Shown: positions 1-5,694 of the stretch, piece by piece | Position numbering within the stretch: the stretch's first letter is position 1 | Layout of the letters: each line of letters begins with the position of its first letter | Assembly: GCA_002336855.1 (NCBI GenBank) | Contig: DDEV01000012.1 | Coordinates: 1-7,585, forward strand | Source of the DNA: Leucobacter sp. UBA1945 | Lineage (GTDB): Bacteria; Actinomycetota; Actinomycetes; Actinomycetales; Microbacteriaceae | DNA length: 7,585 nucleotides | Reading direction: 5' to 3' | The notes under the pieces: generated by a model | The model's input: only the letters and a program-made list of their open reading frames with translations | Told to the model about the DNA's origin: nothing | Database searches by the model: none | Translations under genes and position numbers: made by a program

Positions 1-704
1 CGGTCGTGGTGCACGGCGGCGGCCCACAGATCAGCGACATGCTGCGCCGACTCGACATTCAGAGCGAGTTTCGGGGCGGCTACCGGGTGACGACGCCCGA
101 GGCGATGGACGTGGTGCGCATGGTGCTCACTGGCAAGGTGAACCCCGAGCTCGTCGAACAGATTAACGCCCACGGCCCGTTTGCCGCGGGCACCACGGGC
201 GAAGACGCCGGGCTTTTCATCGGCCGCCGCCGTGACCCGATCGAGGTCGATGGTGAGCCGGTCGACCTCGGGCAGGTCGGCGACGTGATCGGGGTGCGCA
301 CTGAGCCGGTGCTCGCGTTGCTCGAGGCCGGCTTGATTCCGGTGATCGCGGGTATTGCGCCCGACAAGGATCGCCCGGGCGAGTCACTCAATATCAACGC
401 CGATGCGGCAGCGGGTGCGCTGGCAACCGCTCTCGGCGCCGAGAAGCTCGTGATTCTGACCGATGTCGCGGGGCTCTACTCGAACTGGCCCGACCGCGAT
501 TCTCTCGTGTCGAGCATCACCGCAGACGAGCTCGAGGCACTGCTGCCCGGGCTTGAGTCGGGCATGATTCCGAAGATGCGCGCCTGTCTCGACGCGGTGA
601 GCAGCGGGGTACAGAAGGCGGCCATTATTGACGGGCGCGAGCCGCATTCGGTGCTGCTTGAGATATTCACCGCGCGGGGCATCGGCACTGAGGTGACCAG
701 GTAG
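1..704 (+). CDS. argB: Acetylglutamate kinase ArgB, 5'-truncated by window edge
   Basis: Phosphorylates N-acetyl-L-glutamate with ATP, the second step of arginine biosynthesis, in the cytoplasm. About 233 C-terminal residues are visible; the reading frame runs from the codon at base 3, and the family is usually about 300 residues, so roughly 60-70 N-terminal residues lie upstream. Seen: the glycine-rich VHGGGPQIS loop at the very start, the FRGGYRVTT substrate segment, NINADAAAGALA (the acetylglutamate/ATP site region), LTDVAGLY, SGMIPKMRACLDAVSSGV and the GREPHSVLLEIF..GIGTEV C-terminus, all typical amino-acid-kinase family signatures. The C-terminus appears complete and ends in TAG. The N-terminal helix that marks arginine-inhibited ArgB is outside the window, so feedback regulation cannot be judged. 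It is not followed by argD, as would be usual in actinobacterial arg operons. Confidence 0.97.
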   Translation, partial: VVVHGGGPQISDMLRRLDIQSEFRGGYRVTTPEAMDVVRMVLTGKVNPELVEQINAHGPFAAGTTGEDAGLFIGRRRDPIEVDGEPVDLGQVGDVIGVRTEPVLALLEAGLIPVIAGIAPDKDRPGESLNINADAAAGALATALGAEKLVILTDVAGLYSNWPDRDSLVSSITADELEALLPGLESGMIPKMRACLDAVSSGVQKAAIIDGREPHSVLLEIFTARGIGTEVTR

Positions 705-740
705 TTTGCGGCGTCTGGCTGGACCGAACGAGTAATGGTC

Positions 741-759
741 TTGGTCGCTTTGCGGCCAA
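741..759 (+). terminator. Candidate argB terminator hairpin without U tract
   Basis: The arms 741-748 (ttggtcgc) and 752-759 (gcggccaa) pair over 8 bp with one T-G wobble around a TTT loop, 36 bases after the argB stop codon. No run of T follows, so it is not a textbook intrinsic terminator. Actinobacteria often use hairpins with weak or no U tracts, and its placement right after argB suits such a role. The structure is seen in sequence; the function is inferred. Confidence 0.35.
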
Positions 760-876
760 ACCTCACGGTAAGGTCGACCACATTTGCGGCAATGGTACGA
801 ACTTCTGTGCGTCGCTTGATGAGCGCTTGGTGAGCGATTGCGCTGTGCAATTAAGTAGTGGTCGTAACGCTCTCTT

Positions 877-892
877 GGCGTGCTTACACGCC
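877..892. other. Short perfect inverted repeat (6-bp stem, 4-nt loop)
   Basis: GGCGTG at 877-882 and CACGCC at 887-892 are exact reverse complements around CTTA. It could act as a small RNA hairpin, a second terminator element after argB, or be chance. No T run follows on either strand. Confidence 0.3.
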
Positions 893-1086
893 TCAAAGCT
901 GCCCGATGCACGAGGCCCCATCATGCGCACGAACAATTGGGCTCTGGCCCGTCAACTGTTGCCTGACGAGAACTCCCAAATGCGAGCAACGCAAATGCTT
1001 GTCGAGCGAACCGCCGGGACGCTTTTGTTACCTATTCGATATCGCCCGAACAGGTGCCTGGACGAGGTGGATGATCTTGATGGGTG

Positions 1087-1110
1087 AGTGCGGCCTGCAG
1101 AGACCGCACT
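1087..1110. other. Inverted repeat in pilin leader (7-bp stem, 10-nt loop)
   Basis: AGTGCGG at 1087-1093 pairs perfectly with CCGCACT at 1104-1110. It lies about 150 bases upstream of the first pilin start. It may be part of a structured mRNA leader or an operator for a dimeric regulator. There is no T tract, so termination is less likely. The repeat is seen directly; any role is inference. Confidence 0.35.
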
Positions 1111-1222
1111 GTCGAGATTCGGGGTATTCGTTCAGGTACCGTCCTAATTACGTGAGCAGGAAGCGGAATCATCTTGCGTGGTTTCGGGGCCGCCCGGCCT
1201 GGCACTGGACACGCACTTCGAC

Positions 1223-1237
1223 TTCTCAACTTGAGAA
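1223..1237. promoter_or_regulatory. 15-bp palindrome just upstream of first pilin gene
   Basis: TTCTCAA at 1223-1229, a single C, then TTGAGAA at 1231-1237 form a perfect palindrome with 7-bp arms. It ends 23 bases before the pilin ATG and 12 bases before its ribosome binding site. The form suits a dimeric repressor or activator site; as RNA it could form only a shorter stem with a 3-nt loop. No specific regulator can be named. Confidence 0.4.
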
Positions 1238-1260
1238 TCATCACCAATTGGGGGAACAAT

Positions 1261-1620
1261 ATGCGTACTATCAAGCAGTACCTCGAAGCCGCAAAGGCTC
1301 GTAAGGAAAACGGTGAGGCGGGCTTCTCGCTCGTCGAGCTCATCGTCGTCGTCGTGATCCTCGGCATCCTCGCCGCGGTCGCAATCCCGATCTTCAATGG
1401 GATTCAGGCAAAAGCGGAGGAGAACGCTGCTAAGGCAGCTGTTGCAAATGCGGCGGCTCAGGGCACTGCAGAGGTTGCAATGGGCAGCGCTCCGACCACG
1501 CCTGTAACCACAGACCAATTTACGATTGTCGTTTCCGGCACGGCCGACCAGGTTGACACGGTCTGTGCCTCAACCACTGTAAACAGTGTGGAATACAAGT
1601 CAGGCCCCGGCTGCGCCTAG
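1261..1620 (+). CDS. Type IV pilin, likely major pilus subunit
   Basis: A 119-residue prepilin that would be assembled into the pilus fibre after processing at the membrane. It has a 21-residue basic/acidic leader ending EAG, a PilD site G21^F22 followed by SLVE with Glu26 at mature position +5, and a hydrophobic N-terminal helix (about residues 22-46) with the usual Pro at mature position 22. The mature chain is only about 98 residues, small for the family. Cys102 and Cys118 bracket a short C-terminal loop and probably form the pilin disulfide; the chain ends SGPGCA. The ATG at 1261 is chosen over the longer frame from 1174 because GGGGGA (1250-1255) sits 5 bases upstream and gives a normal leader. 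Its conserved helix uses mostly C/G-ending codons, unlike pilin 2, which suggests high expression. First gene of the pilus locus. Pilin identity is firm; 'major' is inferred. Confidence 0.93.
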   Translation: MRTIKQYLEAAKARKENGEAGFSLVELIVVVVILGILAAVAIPIFNGIQAKAEENAAKAAVANAAAQGTAEVAMGSAPTTPVTTDQFTIVVSGTADQVDTVCASTTVNSVEYKSGPGCA

Positions 1621-1742
1621 ACAAACAGTTGATTAGGTAGCTAATGCTGCCGGGCCTCGGCGAAGGATGCAGCGATGAATTCGTGTATCGAGCAATCGCC
1701 GGGGCCATCACATTCCTAGGACTATCGTTTGGACGAGGGAAG

Positions 1743-2096
1743 ATGACCAAAGAGCACGGCCATGAGCTTTTGAACCAAGACGAGGGGTTCTCGCTGGTAG
1801 AACTCATTGTCGTGGTAGTGATCTTGGGAGTCCTCGCTGCTATTGCAGTTCCTATCTTCAGCGGTATTCAGTCCAAATCAGAAGAGAACGCGACTAGTGC
1901 CATTGCGGCAACCGCGGCCACTGCGGCCGTCGCGGATCTTGCAAACGAGCATGCTCTTGGTAGCAATCCTGTCGTGGACACAAAATTCACCGCAATCTGG
2001 GTGGGCGGTGTTCCCACAACACCTGACAGAGTTTGTGTCGAGGTAACCCATATCTCAAGCGGGTACAAGGCTGAGTCTGGCCCGGGTTGTCTGTGA
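1743..2096 (+). CDS. Second type IV pilin, tandem paralogue of the preceding one
   Basis: A 117-residue prepilin with a 15-residue leader, cleavage site G15^F16 followed by SLVE (Glu20 = mature +5) and a hydrophobic helix. In the first 35 mature residues it matches pilin 1 at 29 positions, all differences being conservative or small. The distal part is unlike pilin 1 except for the C-terminal SGPGC. Cys98 and Cys116 would close the terminal loop. The ATG at 1743 has GAGGGA at 1735-1740, somewhat close. An in-frame ATG at 1644 would add 33 residues to the leader with no good ribosome binding site, so it is rejected. It is separated from pilin 1 by 122 bases with only a weak 4-bp hairpin (1649-1661). 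Codons are more A/T-ending than in pilin 1. It may be a minor subunit or an alternative fibre protein. Confidence 0.9.
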   Translation: MTKEHGHELLNQDEGFSLVELIVVVVILGVLAAIAVPIFSGIQSKSEENATSAIAATAATAAVADLANEHALGSNPVVDTKFTAIWVGGVPTTPDRVCVEVTHISSGYKAESGPGCL

Positions 2097-2099
2097 CGT

Positions 2100-2112
2100 A
2101 AGACCAGGTCTT
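2100..2112. repeat. 13-bp palindrome upstream of pilV-like gene
   Basis: AAGACC at 2100-2105, a central A, then GGTCTT at 2107-2112 form a perfect palindrome with 6-bp arms. It lies 3 bases past the pilin 2 stop and 27 bases before the next start. The shape and spacing resemble the 1223-1237 palindrome, but the sequence is different. It could be an operator or chance. Confidence 0.3.
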
Positions 2113-2139
2113 GATCTAAACCACAGTAGGGAGGAAGAA

Positions 2140-2598
2140 ATGCCGGCGAATGGCACTAGATCCTTCGACGCTGAGAGACCGATGGAACAGGGCTTCAGCC
2201 TGGTCGAGATTGTTGTGGCGATGCTGCTGTTTGCCGTGATCGCACTCGGCGTCTTACCTTTGCTGATCAGCGGCACCCAGCTCACAGTGAGCAACAGCGA
2301 GAGCGTGCGGGGCAAAGCAGCTGTGCAGCAAAAGCTCTCTGCGATCCAACGCTATTACCCGACTGACCAGACAGTGCAGGTTGAAACCTCGCGCCCCGTT
2401 GGCCAGACCCGAGATTGCAGCGCCCTGCCAACCGCAGCTGCGCCTCTCAAAGAAACGGTCGGTGATCTGACCGTCACCACGGTGGCCGGGGCCTGCCCAA
2501 CGGCGTTTCCTGCGACGGTACCGGTCCAAGTCACCGTTACAAATAGAGGCGAAACCGTGGTTGCCTTGGCGAACACAAGCGTTCGGGTGACTCAGTGA
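2140..2598 (+). CDS. PilV-like minor pilin
   Basis: A 152-residue prepilin-type protein, probably part of the minor-pilin complex that primes and caps the type IV pilus. The leader is 18 residues, ending MEQG; cleavage is predicted at G18^F19 followed by SLVE (Glu23 = +5), then a hydrophobic helix at about 24-44. The globular part has two cysteines (93 and 119) and a C-terminal beta-rich Thr/Val segment. Length, motif and position before a PilW-like gene fit PilV/GspI-type minor pilins, but the N-terminal helix alone cannot separate PilV from other pseudopilins. The ATG at 2140 has a very strong ribosome binding site, GGGAGG, at 2129-2134. The gene overlaps the next by 4 bases (GTGA), which suggests translational coupling. 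Confidence 0.8.
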   Translation: MPANGTRSFDAERPMEQGFSLVEIVVAMLLFAVIALGVLPLLISGTQLTVSNSESVRGKAAVQQKLSAIQRYYPTDQTVQVETSRPVGQTRDCSALPTAAAPLKETVGDLTVTTVAGACPTAFPATVPVQVTVTNRGETVVALANTSVRVTQ

Positions 2599-3179
2599 GT
2601 ACGCAACACTCAAGAAACCACTGCCTAGGACGCAGCGATGTTCTTGGATCGCATGTTCCTCAGCGAGACTTGGGTATGTCCCTCGTCGAACTCATAGTAG
2701 CGATGTCGGTGTCGGCGCTATTGCTTGGTCTGATTGCCCTCATCTTCGGTCAGGGACTCAGCGCACAGATGCAACAGACCTCTCGCAACGCTGCGACTGC
2801 GCAGTTGAATGCTGTCTCTGCATATCTCAATGAGTCGATGCGCAACGCCACGACAGCTCGGGTCTCAGAGTCAAACACTCGGCTCGATATGAGGGTGATA
2901 AACGACGCTGGCACCGCCTACGAGTGTCGAGCGTGGAAGATATCAGGCAGCGCCCTTTGGTACCAGGCGGGGGCCGCCACTCCAACCTTCGATGGCAGTT
3001 GGACAAACCTCGCAGAAAACCTGGTCGCCCCTGCGAATGGCGAGGGGGCTGTGGGCTTCACCAAAGACGGTCAGGCAGTGAGCTATTTCTTGAACATTAA
3101 ACCCGGCGACATCGAGGTCACGATTCGCGACGGCGGGTACCCCGGCACGAAGAGCACCCTTGGAGGTCCGGCATGCTGA
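2595..3179 (+). CDS. PilW-like minor pilin
   Basis: A 194-residue prepilin-type protein with a GTG start inside the stop of the preceding gene. The leader is long (27 residues), ending RDLG; cleavage is predicted at G27^M28 followed by SLVE (Glu32 = +5). Met at +1 is permitted by prepilin peptidases. The hydrophobic helix spans about 33-51 and runs into an amphipathic Gln/Asn/Ala-rich segment. The globular domain has Cys111 and a terminal Cys194 (ending GGPAC), the only cysteines left after processing, so a disulfide between them is plausible. Size and order match PilW/GspJ-like subunits of the tip complex. No upstream ATG is available in frame; the only downstream one is Met28 itself, so GTG is the only sensible start. 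It overlaps the next gene by 7 bases. Confidence 0.8.
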   Translation: MSTQHSRNHCLGRSDVLGSHVPQRDLGMSLVELIVAMSVSALLLGLIALIFGQGLSAQMQQTSRNAATAQLNAVSAYLNESMRNATTARVSESNTRLDMRVINDAGTAYECRAWKISGSALWYQAGAATPTFDGSWTNLAENLVAPANGEGAVGFTKDGQAVSYFLNIKPGDIEVTIRDGGYPGTKSTLGGPAC

Positions 3180-4789
3180 AAAAGAAGAGGGCCCGGGGGT
3201 TATCGCGGCTTAGCATCGCTGCGCGACTGCGCCACGACGCGGGCTCCACAATGGTTACGGTGCTCATCGTGATGCTCGTGCTGACAGCCGGCGGTCTTGC
3301 GATTTCCGCAATCGCTATGAACACCGCGGTGACTGTGACTGACACGAGGAATCGCAGCGCCGCTCAAGCAGAAGTTGATGGTGCGATCGCCACAAAGACA
3401 GTCGACTTGATGACCGGCAGACAGCCATGTAGTACAACGGAGCCCCTAAAGGGGCAGGTGCACAATGGCCCAGTAGCCTCTACGCCAGAGGTCACCTGGA
3501 CACTGACCTGCAGCGTGTCGGGCACCGTCGGCACGGCGGTGCTCGAGGCAAGCGTGAGCGTTGGCGGAGCTAATGCGAAGAAACAATCAGTGTTCAGTTA
3601 CGAGGCGGAACCACCTCTCCCGGGCTATGGCGATATGAACTTCTACGGCAATGCAGTCGTTGTCTTCACCGCAGAAGTGCACCCCGGCACTCCGGAACAC
3701 CCGATCACGCTCGTGCTACCCAACGCAGGTTTTAGATGTCAGGGCGAGGTCTGGGGCAACATCATCGCGAAGGGCGACATTGAGATCAACGGCGCCGGCT
3801 GCCAAGTGCACGGAGACCTGGTCTCGGTGAACGGTGTCATTACTGGAAACCAGGCAGACGCACGCATCTTCGGCAATATTACGACTGGTGGTACGGGCAA
3901 AAACGTCGTATACGGAGTCGTTGACGGCAACGTTCACACAAAGGGGCCGATTGACTTCTCCTGGTCGAACCGGAAAGTCTCTGGCTCAGTAGTAGCGGGG
4001 GGCAACGTGCAAGTTCGAGCGACCCGGATCGTTGGATCGCTCACGATCCCTGCAGGCGCAAACGCCACCACTTCAGGCGGCAGCTACGGAGTCCTGAACA
4101 AGGTCGAGTCGGTGCCGGAACCTACCCTGCCAAAACTTCCGCCGTGGTTTGAGTTTCAGTACAAACCGGGTGACTGGCCAGGATTTAACAACGTGATTAC
4201 GCTCGACCAGAGCTTGCCGAATACTCACCCACGTTCTTGCGGATACTACAACTCCTGGCCGCAGACCGGATGGACCGATGTGAACGCAATCACCATGAAC
4301 ACGGTGCTCGATGGTCGCGCTTGCTCTGAGCTCTCAACGAATGCGGGCACCCGTCCTGCAATAAAACTGCCGCATGACCTGCTGATTCTCGCGAGGAAGA
4401 TGGATACCACCTCGTCAACCTGGGATGCCGCCCCGGGAATGTCGAAGAAACCGTCGGTGTGGTTCGTGACCGAGGATCCGAACCCGGCAGATAAGGCCCC
4501 GAGTTGTGTTTCGCCATTGGGTGACCTGAATCTGAACCATGTTGGCACGACGACCGCGATCAAGGCCATGGCCTACACTCCGTGCCGGATTGCGGTGCAC
4601 GGAAACTCGACCTTCAACGGTCAGGTATACGGGCAATACTGGAGTTACGGTGGTGGCTTGAACTTCGTGCCGGACGATATCACGCTGCCTGGCATGAACT
4701 CCGCTGGCGGGGGAGCCACGTCCGGAGACGGCACCCCGAAAGTTGGCTCGTTCGTGCTGCAATCGAGCCAAGATGTGCCAGTGTCATGA
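3173..4789 (+). CDS. Large PilX-like minor pilin with beta-helix-like passenger
   Basis: A 538-residue protein with a basic N-terminus (1-21), DAGSTM and a hydrophobic segment (about 27-48) like the PilX N-terminal domain. A GspG-type SLVE box is absent: if cut after Gly24, position +5 is Thr29, not Glu. Residues about 184-305 are a series of short Gly/Val/Ile/Asn strands with repeating VxG-N and G-I/V-x-G patterns (for example GEVWGNI, KGDIEING, VHGDLVSVNG, RIFGNITTGG), suggesting a right-handed beta-helix like polymer-forming or bactofilin-type folds. A Pro-rich linker (about 311-340) leads to a C-terminal domain with several Cys and a second strand-turn repeat (about 472-500, HGNSTFNGQVYG). 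GGAGG at 3162-3166 lies 6 bases before the ATG. In the usual order pilV-pilW-pilX this is the tip gene, so an exposed tip adhesin or tip scaffold is my inference. It overlaps pilD by ATGA. Confidence 0.75.
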   Translation: MLKKKRARGLSRLSIAARLRHDAGSTMVTVLIVMLVLTAGGLAISAIAMNTAVTVTDTRNRSAAQAEVDGAIATKTVDLMTGRQPCSTTEPLKGQVHNGPVASTPEVTWTLTCSVSGTVGTAVLEASVSVGGANAKKQSVFSYEAEPPLPGYGDMNFYGNAVVVFTAEVHPGTPEHPITLVLPNAGFRCQGEVWGNIIAKGDIEINGAGCQVHGDLVSVNGVITGNQADARIFGNITTGGTGKNVVYGVVDGNVHTKGPIDFSWSNRKVSGSVVAGGNVQVRATRIVGSLTIPAGANATTSGGSYGVLNKVESVPEPTLPKLPPWFEFQYKPGDWPGFNNVITLDQSLPNTHPRSCGYYNSWPQTGWTDVNAITMNTVLDGRACSELSTNAGTRPAIKLPHDLLILARKMDTTSSTWDAAPGMSKKPSVWFVTEDPNPADKAPSCVSPLGDLNLNHVGTTTAIKAMAYTPCRIAVHGNSTFNGQVYGQYWSYGGGLNFVPDDITLPGMNSAGGGATSGDGTPKVGSFVLQSSQDVPVS

Positions 4790-5628
4790 TCGTGGCACCA
4801 TGGCTCGCGTATTCCGTTACAGTCGCCGGCATTTTCGGCCTGCTCATCGGCTCGTTCTTGAACGTGGTGATTTACCGGGTGCCCGCGGGTAAGTCGCTGT
4901 TACCAGCCAGCCGCTGCCCACGGTGCGATGCCGCTATCAAGCCGTGGCACAACGTGCCGGTGCTGAGTTGGATCGCGCTTCGGGGCCGCTGCGCCAAGTG
5001 CCGGACGCGCATTTCGGCACGCTACCCGCTCGTCGAGTTCGGCACTGGAATCGCCTTTGCCATCATCGCATGGTGGTGGCTCGCGAGCGCAGCGCAGAGC
5101 GGGCACGGCGTGGCCTCGGGTATGCTGCAGCTCACCGCGCTGCTCTACATGGCAGCCGTGTCGATCGCACTTGCGCTGATCGATCTCGACACATTTCGGC
5201 TACCTAACGCCATCGTGCTGCCCTCGCTCGCAGTACTGCTGGTGTTGCTGGTGGCCGTCGCCGCGCTCGCTCAAGACGGCTCGCTGTGGTTGCCGCTCGC
5301 CCGCGCGGGTACCGGATCGCTTGCGCTCACCCTGTTCTACGCGGCCCTGTGGTTCTTCTGGCCAGGCGGTATGGGGCTCGGCGACGTGAAGCTCGCCGCG
5401 GTGATCGGCCTGATGCTCGGGTGGTTCGGTTGGGGGCCGCTGATTGTCGGCGCGTTCGCGGCCTTCGTGTTCGGGGGAGCCTACGGAGTCGCGCTTATGC
5501 TCGCCGGGCGAGGCGGACGCAAGAGTCGCATCCCGTTCGGGCCATGGATGATCCTCGGAGCCTGGTTCGCGGTGTTTGCGGGAGCACCGCTCGCCGACTG
5601 GTATCTCGGCATGGTGTTCGCGTCATGA
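4786..5628 (+). CDS. pilD: Prepilin peptidase / N-methyltransferase PilD
   Basis: A 280-residue polytopic membrane aspartyl protease that removes prepilin leaders after Gly and methylates the new N-terminus. Seen in order: a first membrane helix with GSFLNVVIYRVP (22-33); a cytoplasmic domain with two zinc-type pairs, CPRC (44-47) and CAKC (69-72), then RYPLVE; several membrane helices; the first catalytic Asp, Asp133, in ALIDLDTFRLPN; and the second, Asp200, in GMGLGDVKLAA (the GxGD motif). Both domains are present, so the protein should be bifunctional, and length is close to the usual 250-290 residues. The ATG overlaps the upstream stop (ATGA) without a clear ribosome binding site, indicating coupling. 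The frame is open further upstream to 4582, but that part only shadows the PilX-like gene. Its substrates are probably the four SLVE-type prepilins just upstream. Confidence 0.95.
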   Translation: MIVAPWLAYSVTVAGIFGLLIGSFLNVVIYRVPAGKSLLPASRCPRCDAAIKPWHNVPVLSWIALRGRCAKCRTRISARYPLVEFGTGIAFAIIAWWWLASAAQSGHGVASGMLQLTALLYMAAVSIALALIDLDTFRLPNAIVLPSLAVLLVLLVAVAALAQDGSLWLPLARAGTGSLALTLFYAALWFFWPGGMGLGDVKLAAVIGLMLGWFGWGPLIVGAFAAFVFGGAYGVALMLAGRGGRKSRIPFGPWMILGAWFAVFAGAPLADWYLGMVFAS

Positions 5629-5678
5629 CACCGCCGACAGTAATGCACACAGCGCCGCTACAGCGGTCACGTCGTCAG

Positions 5679-5685
5679 AAAGGAG
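5679..5685 (+). promoter_or_regulatory. Strong ribosome binding site for pilM
   Basis: AAAGGAG lies 9 bases before the pilM ATG. The 66-base pilD-pilM gap is one of only three gaps between pilus genes in the window, so pilM translation is restarted here rather than coupled. The gap also has a small inverted repeat (CCGCT at 5655-5659, AGCGG at 5662-5666). No promoter is recognised. Confidence 0.6.
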
Positions 5686-5694
5686 CCCCAAGGC

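Larger units (their letters stand above)
705..1260. other. Long intergenic region between argB and pilin genes
   Basis: About 556 bases with no gene I can support. Open frames on both strands here (for example + strand 827-1087) show no recognisable family and have no good ribosome binding site. A minus-strand frame is open from about 850 back into argB; its part over 705-850 reads like a protein fragment but is closed by an in-frame stop immediately upstream, so it could be a decayed remnant. Small inverted repeats lie at 741-759, 877-892, 939-950, 1087-1110 and 1223-1237. The promoter for the pilin genes should lie in the downstream half, but I see no convincing -35/-10 pair. A long 5' leader on the pilin mRNA is possible. 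Confidence 0.6.

Noticed and set aside
705..790. TTTGCGGC present three times (705, 749, 783)
   Set aside because: Spacings of 44 and 34 bases are irregular and flanks differ; an 8-mer of this kind can recur by chance, and one copy is part of the 741-759 hairpin.
977..998. Direct repeat CAAATGC at 977 and 992
   Set aside because: Only two 7-base copies, with no further units or link to a feature.
827..1087. 86-codon + strand open frame in the intergenic region
   Set aside because: No recognisable family, no clear ribosome binding site, and its codon pattern looks like random open frame in high-GC DNA.
1200..1215. TGGCAC...GC match to a sigma-54 promoter (GG-N10-GC) upstream of pilin 1
   Set aside because: Spacing fits and pilA genes of some proteobacteria use sigma-54, but actinobacteria generally lack RpoN, and the -12 element (ACGCA instead of TTGCA) is poor. 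Treated as coincidence.
1174..1260. Longer N-terminus for pilin 1 from 1174
   Set aside because: It would give a 50-residue leader before the cleavage site; the ATG at 1261 has a strong ribosome binding site and gives a normal leader.
1644..1742. Longer N-terminus for pilin 2 from 1644
   Set aside because: Adds a 33-residue hydrophobic stretch before a normal 15-residue prepilin leader and lacks a ribosome binding site.
1665..2640. GGA(T/C)GCAGCGATG occurring at 1665 and 2628
   Set aside because: Similarity stops after 13 bases; one copy is between genes and the other inside the PilW-like coding sequence, so a shared function is unlikely.
4582..4785. Upstream extension of the pilD frame
   Set aside because: It overlaps the PilX-like gene in another frame and has no PilD homology; the ATG at 4786 gives the canonical N-terminal membrane helix.
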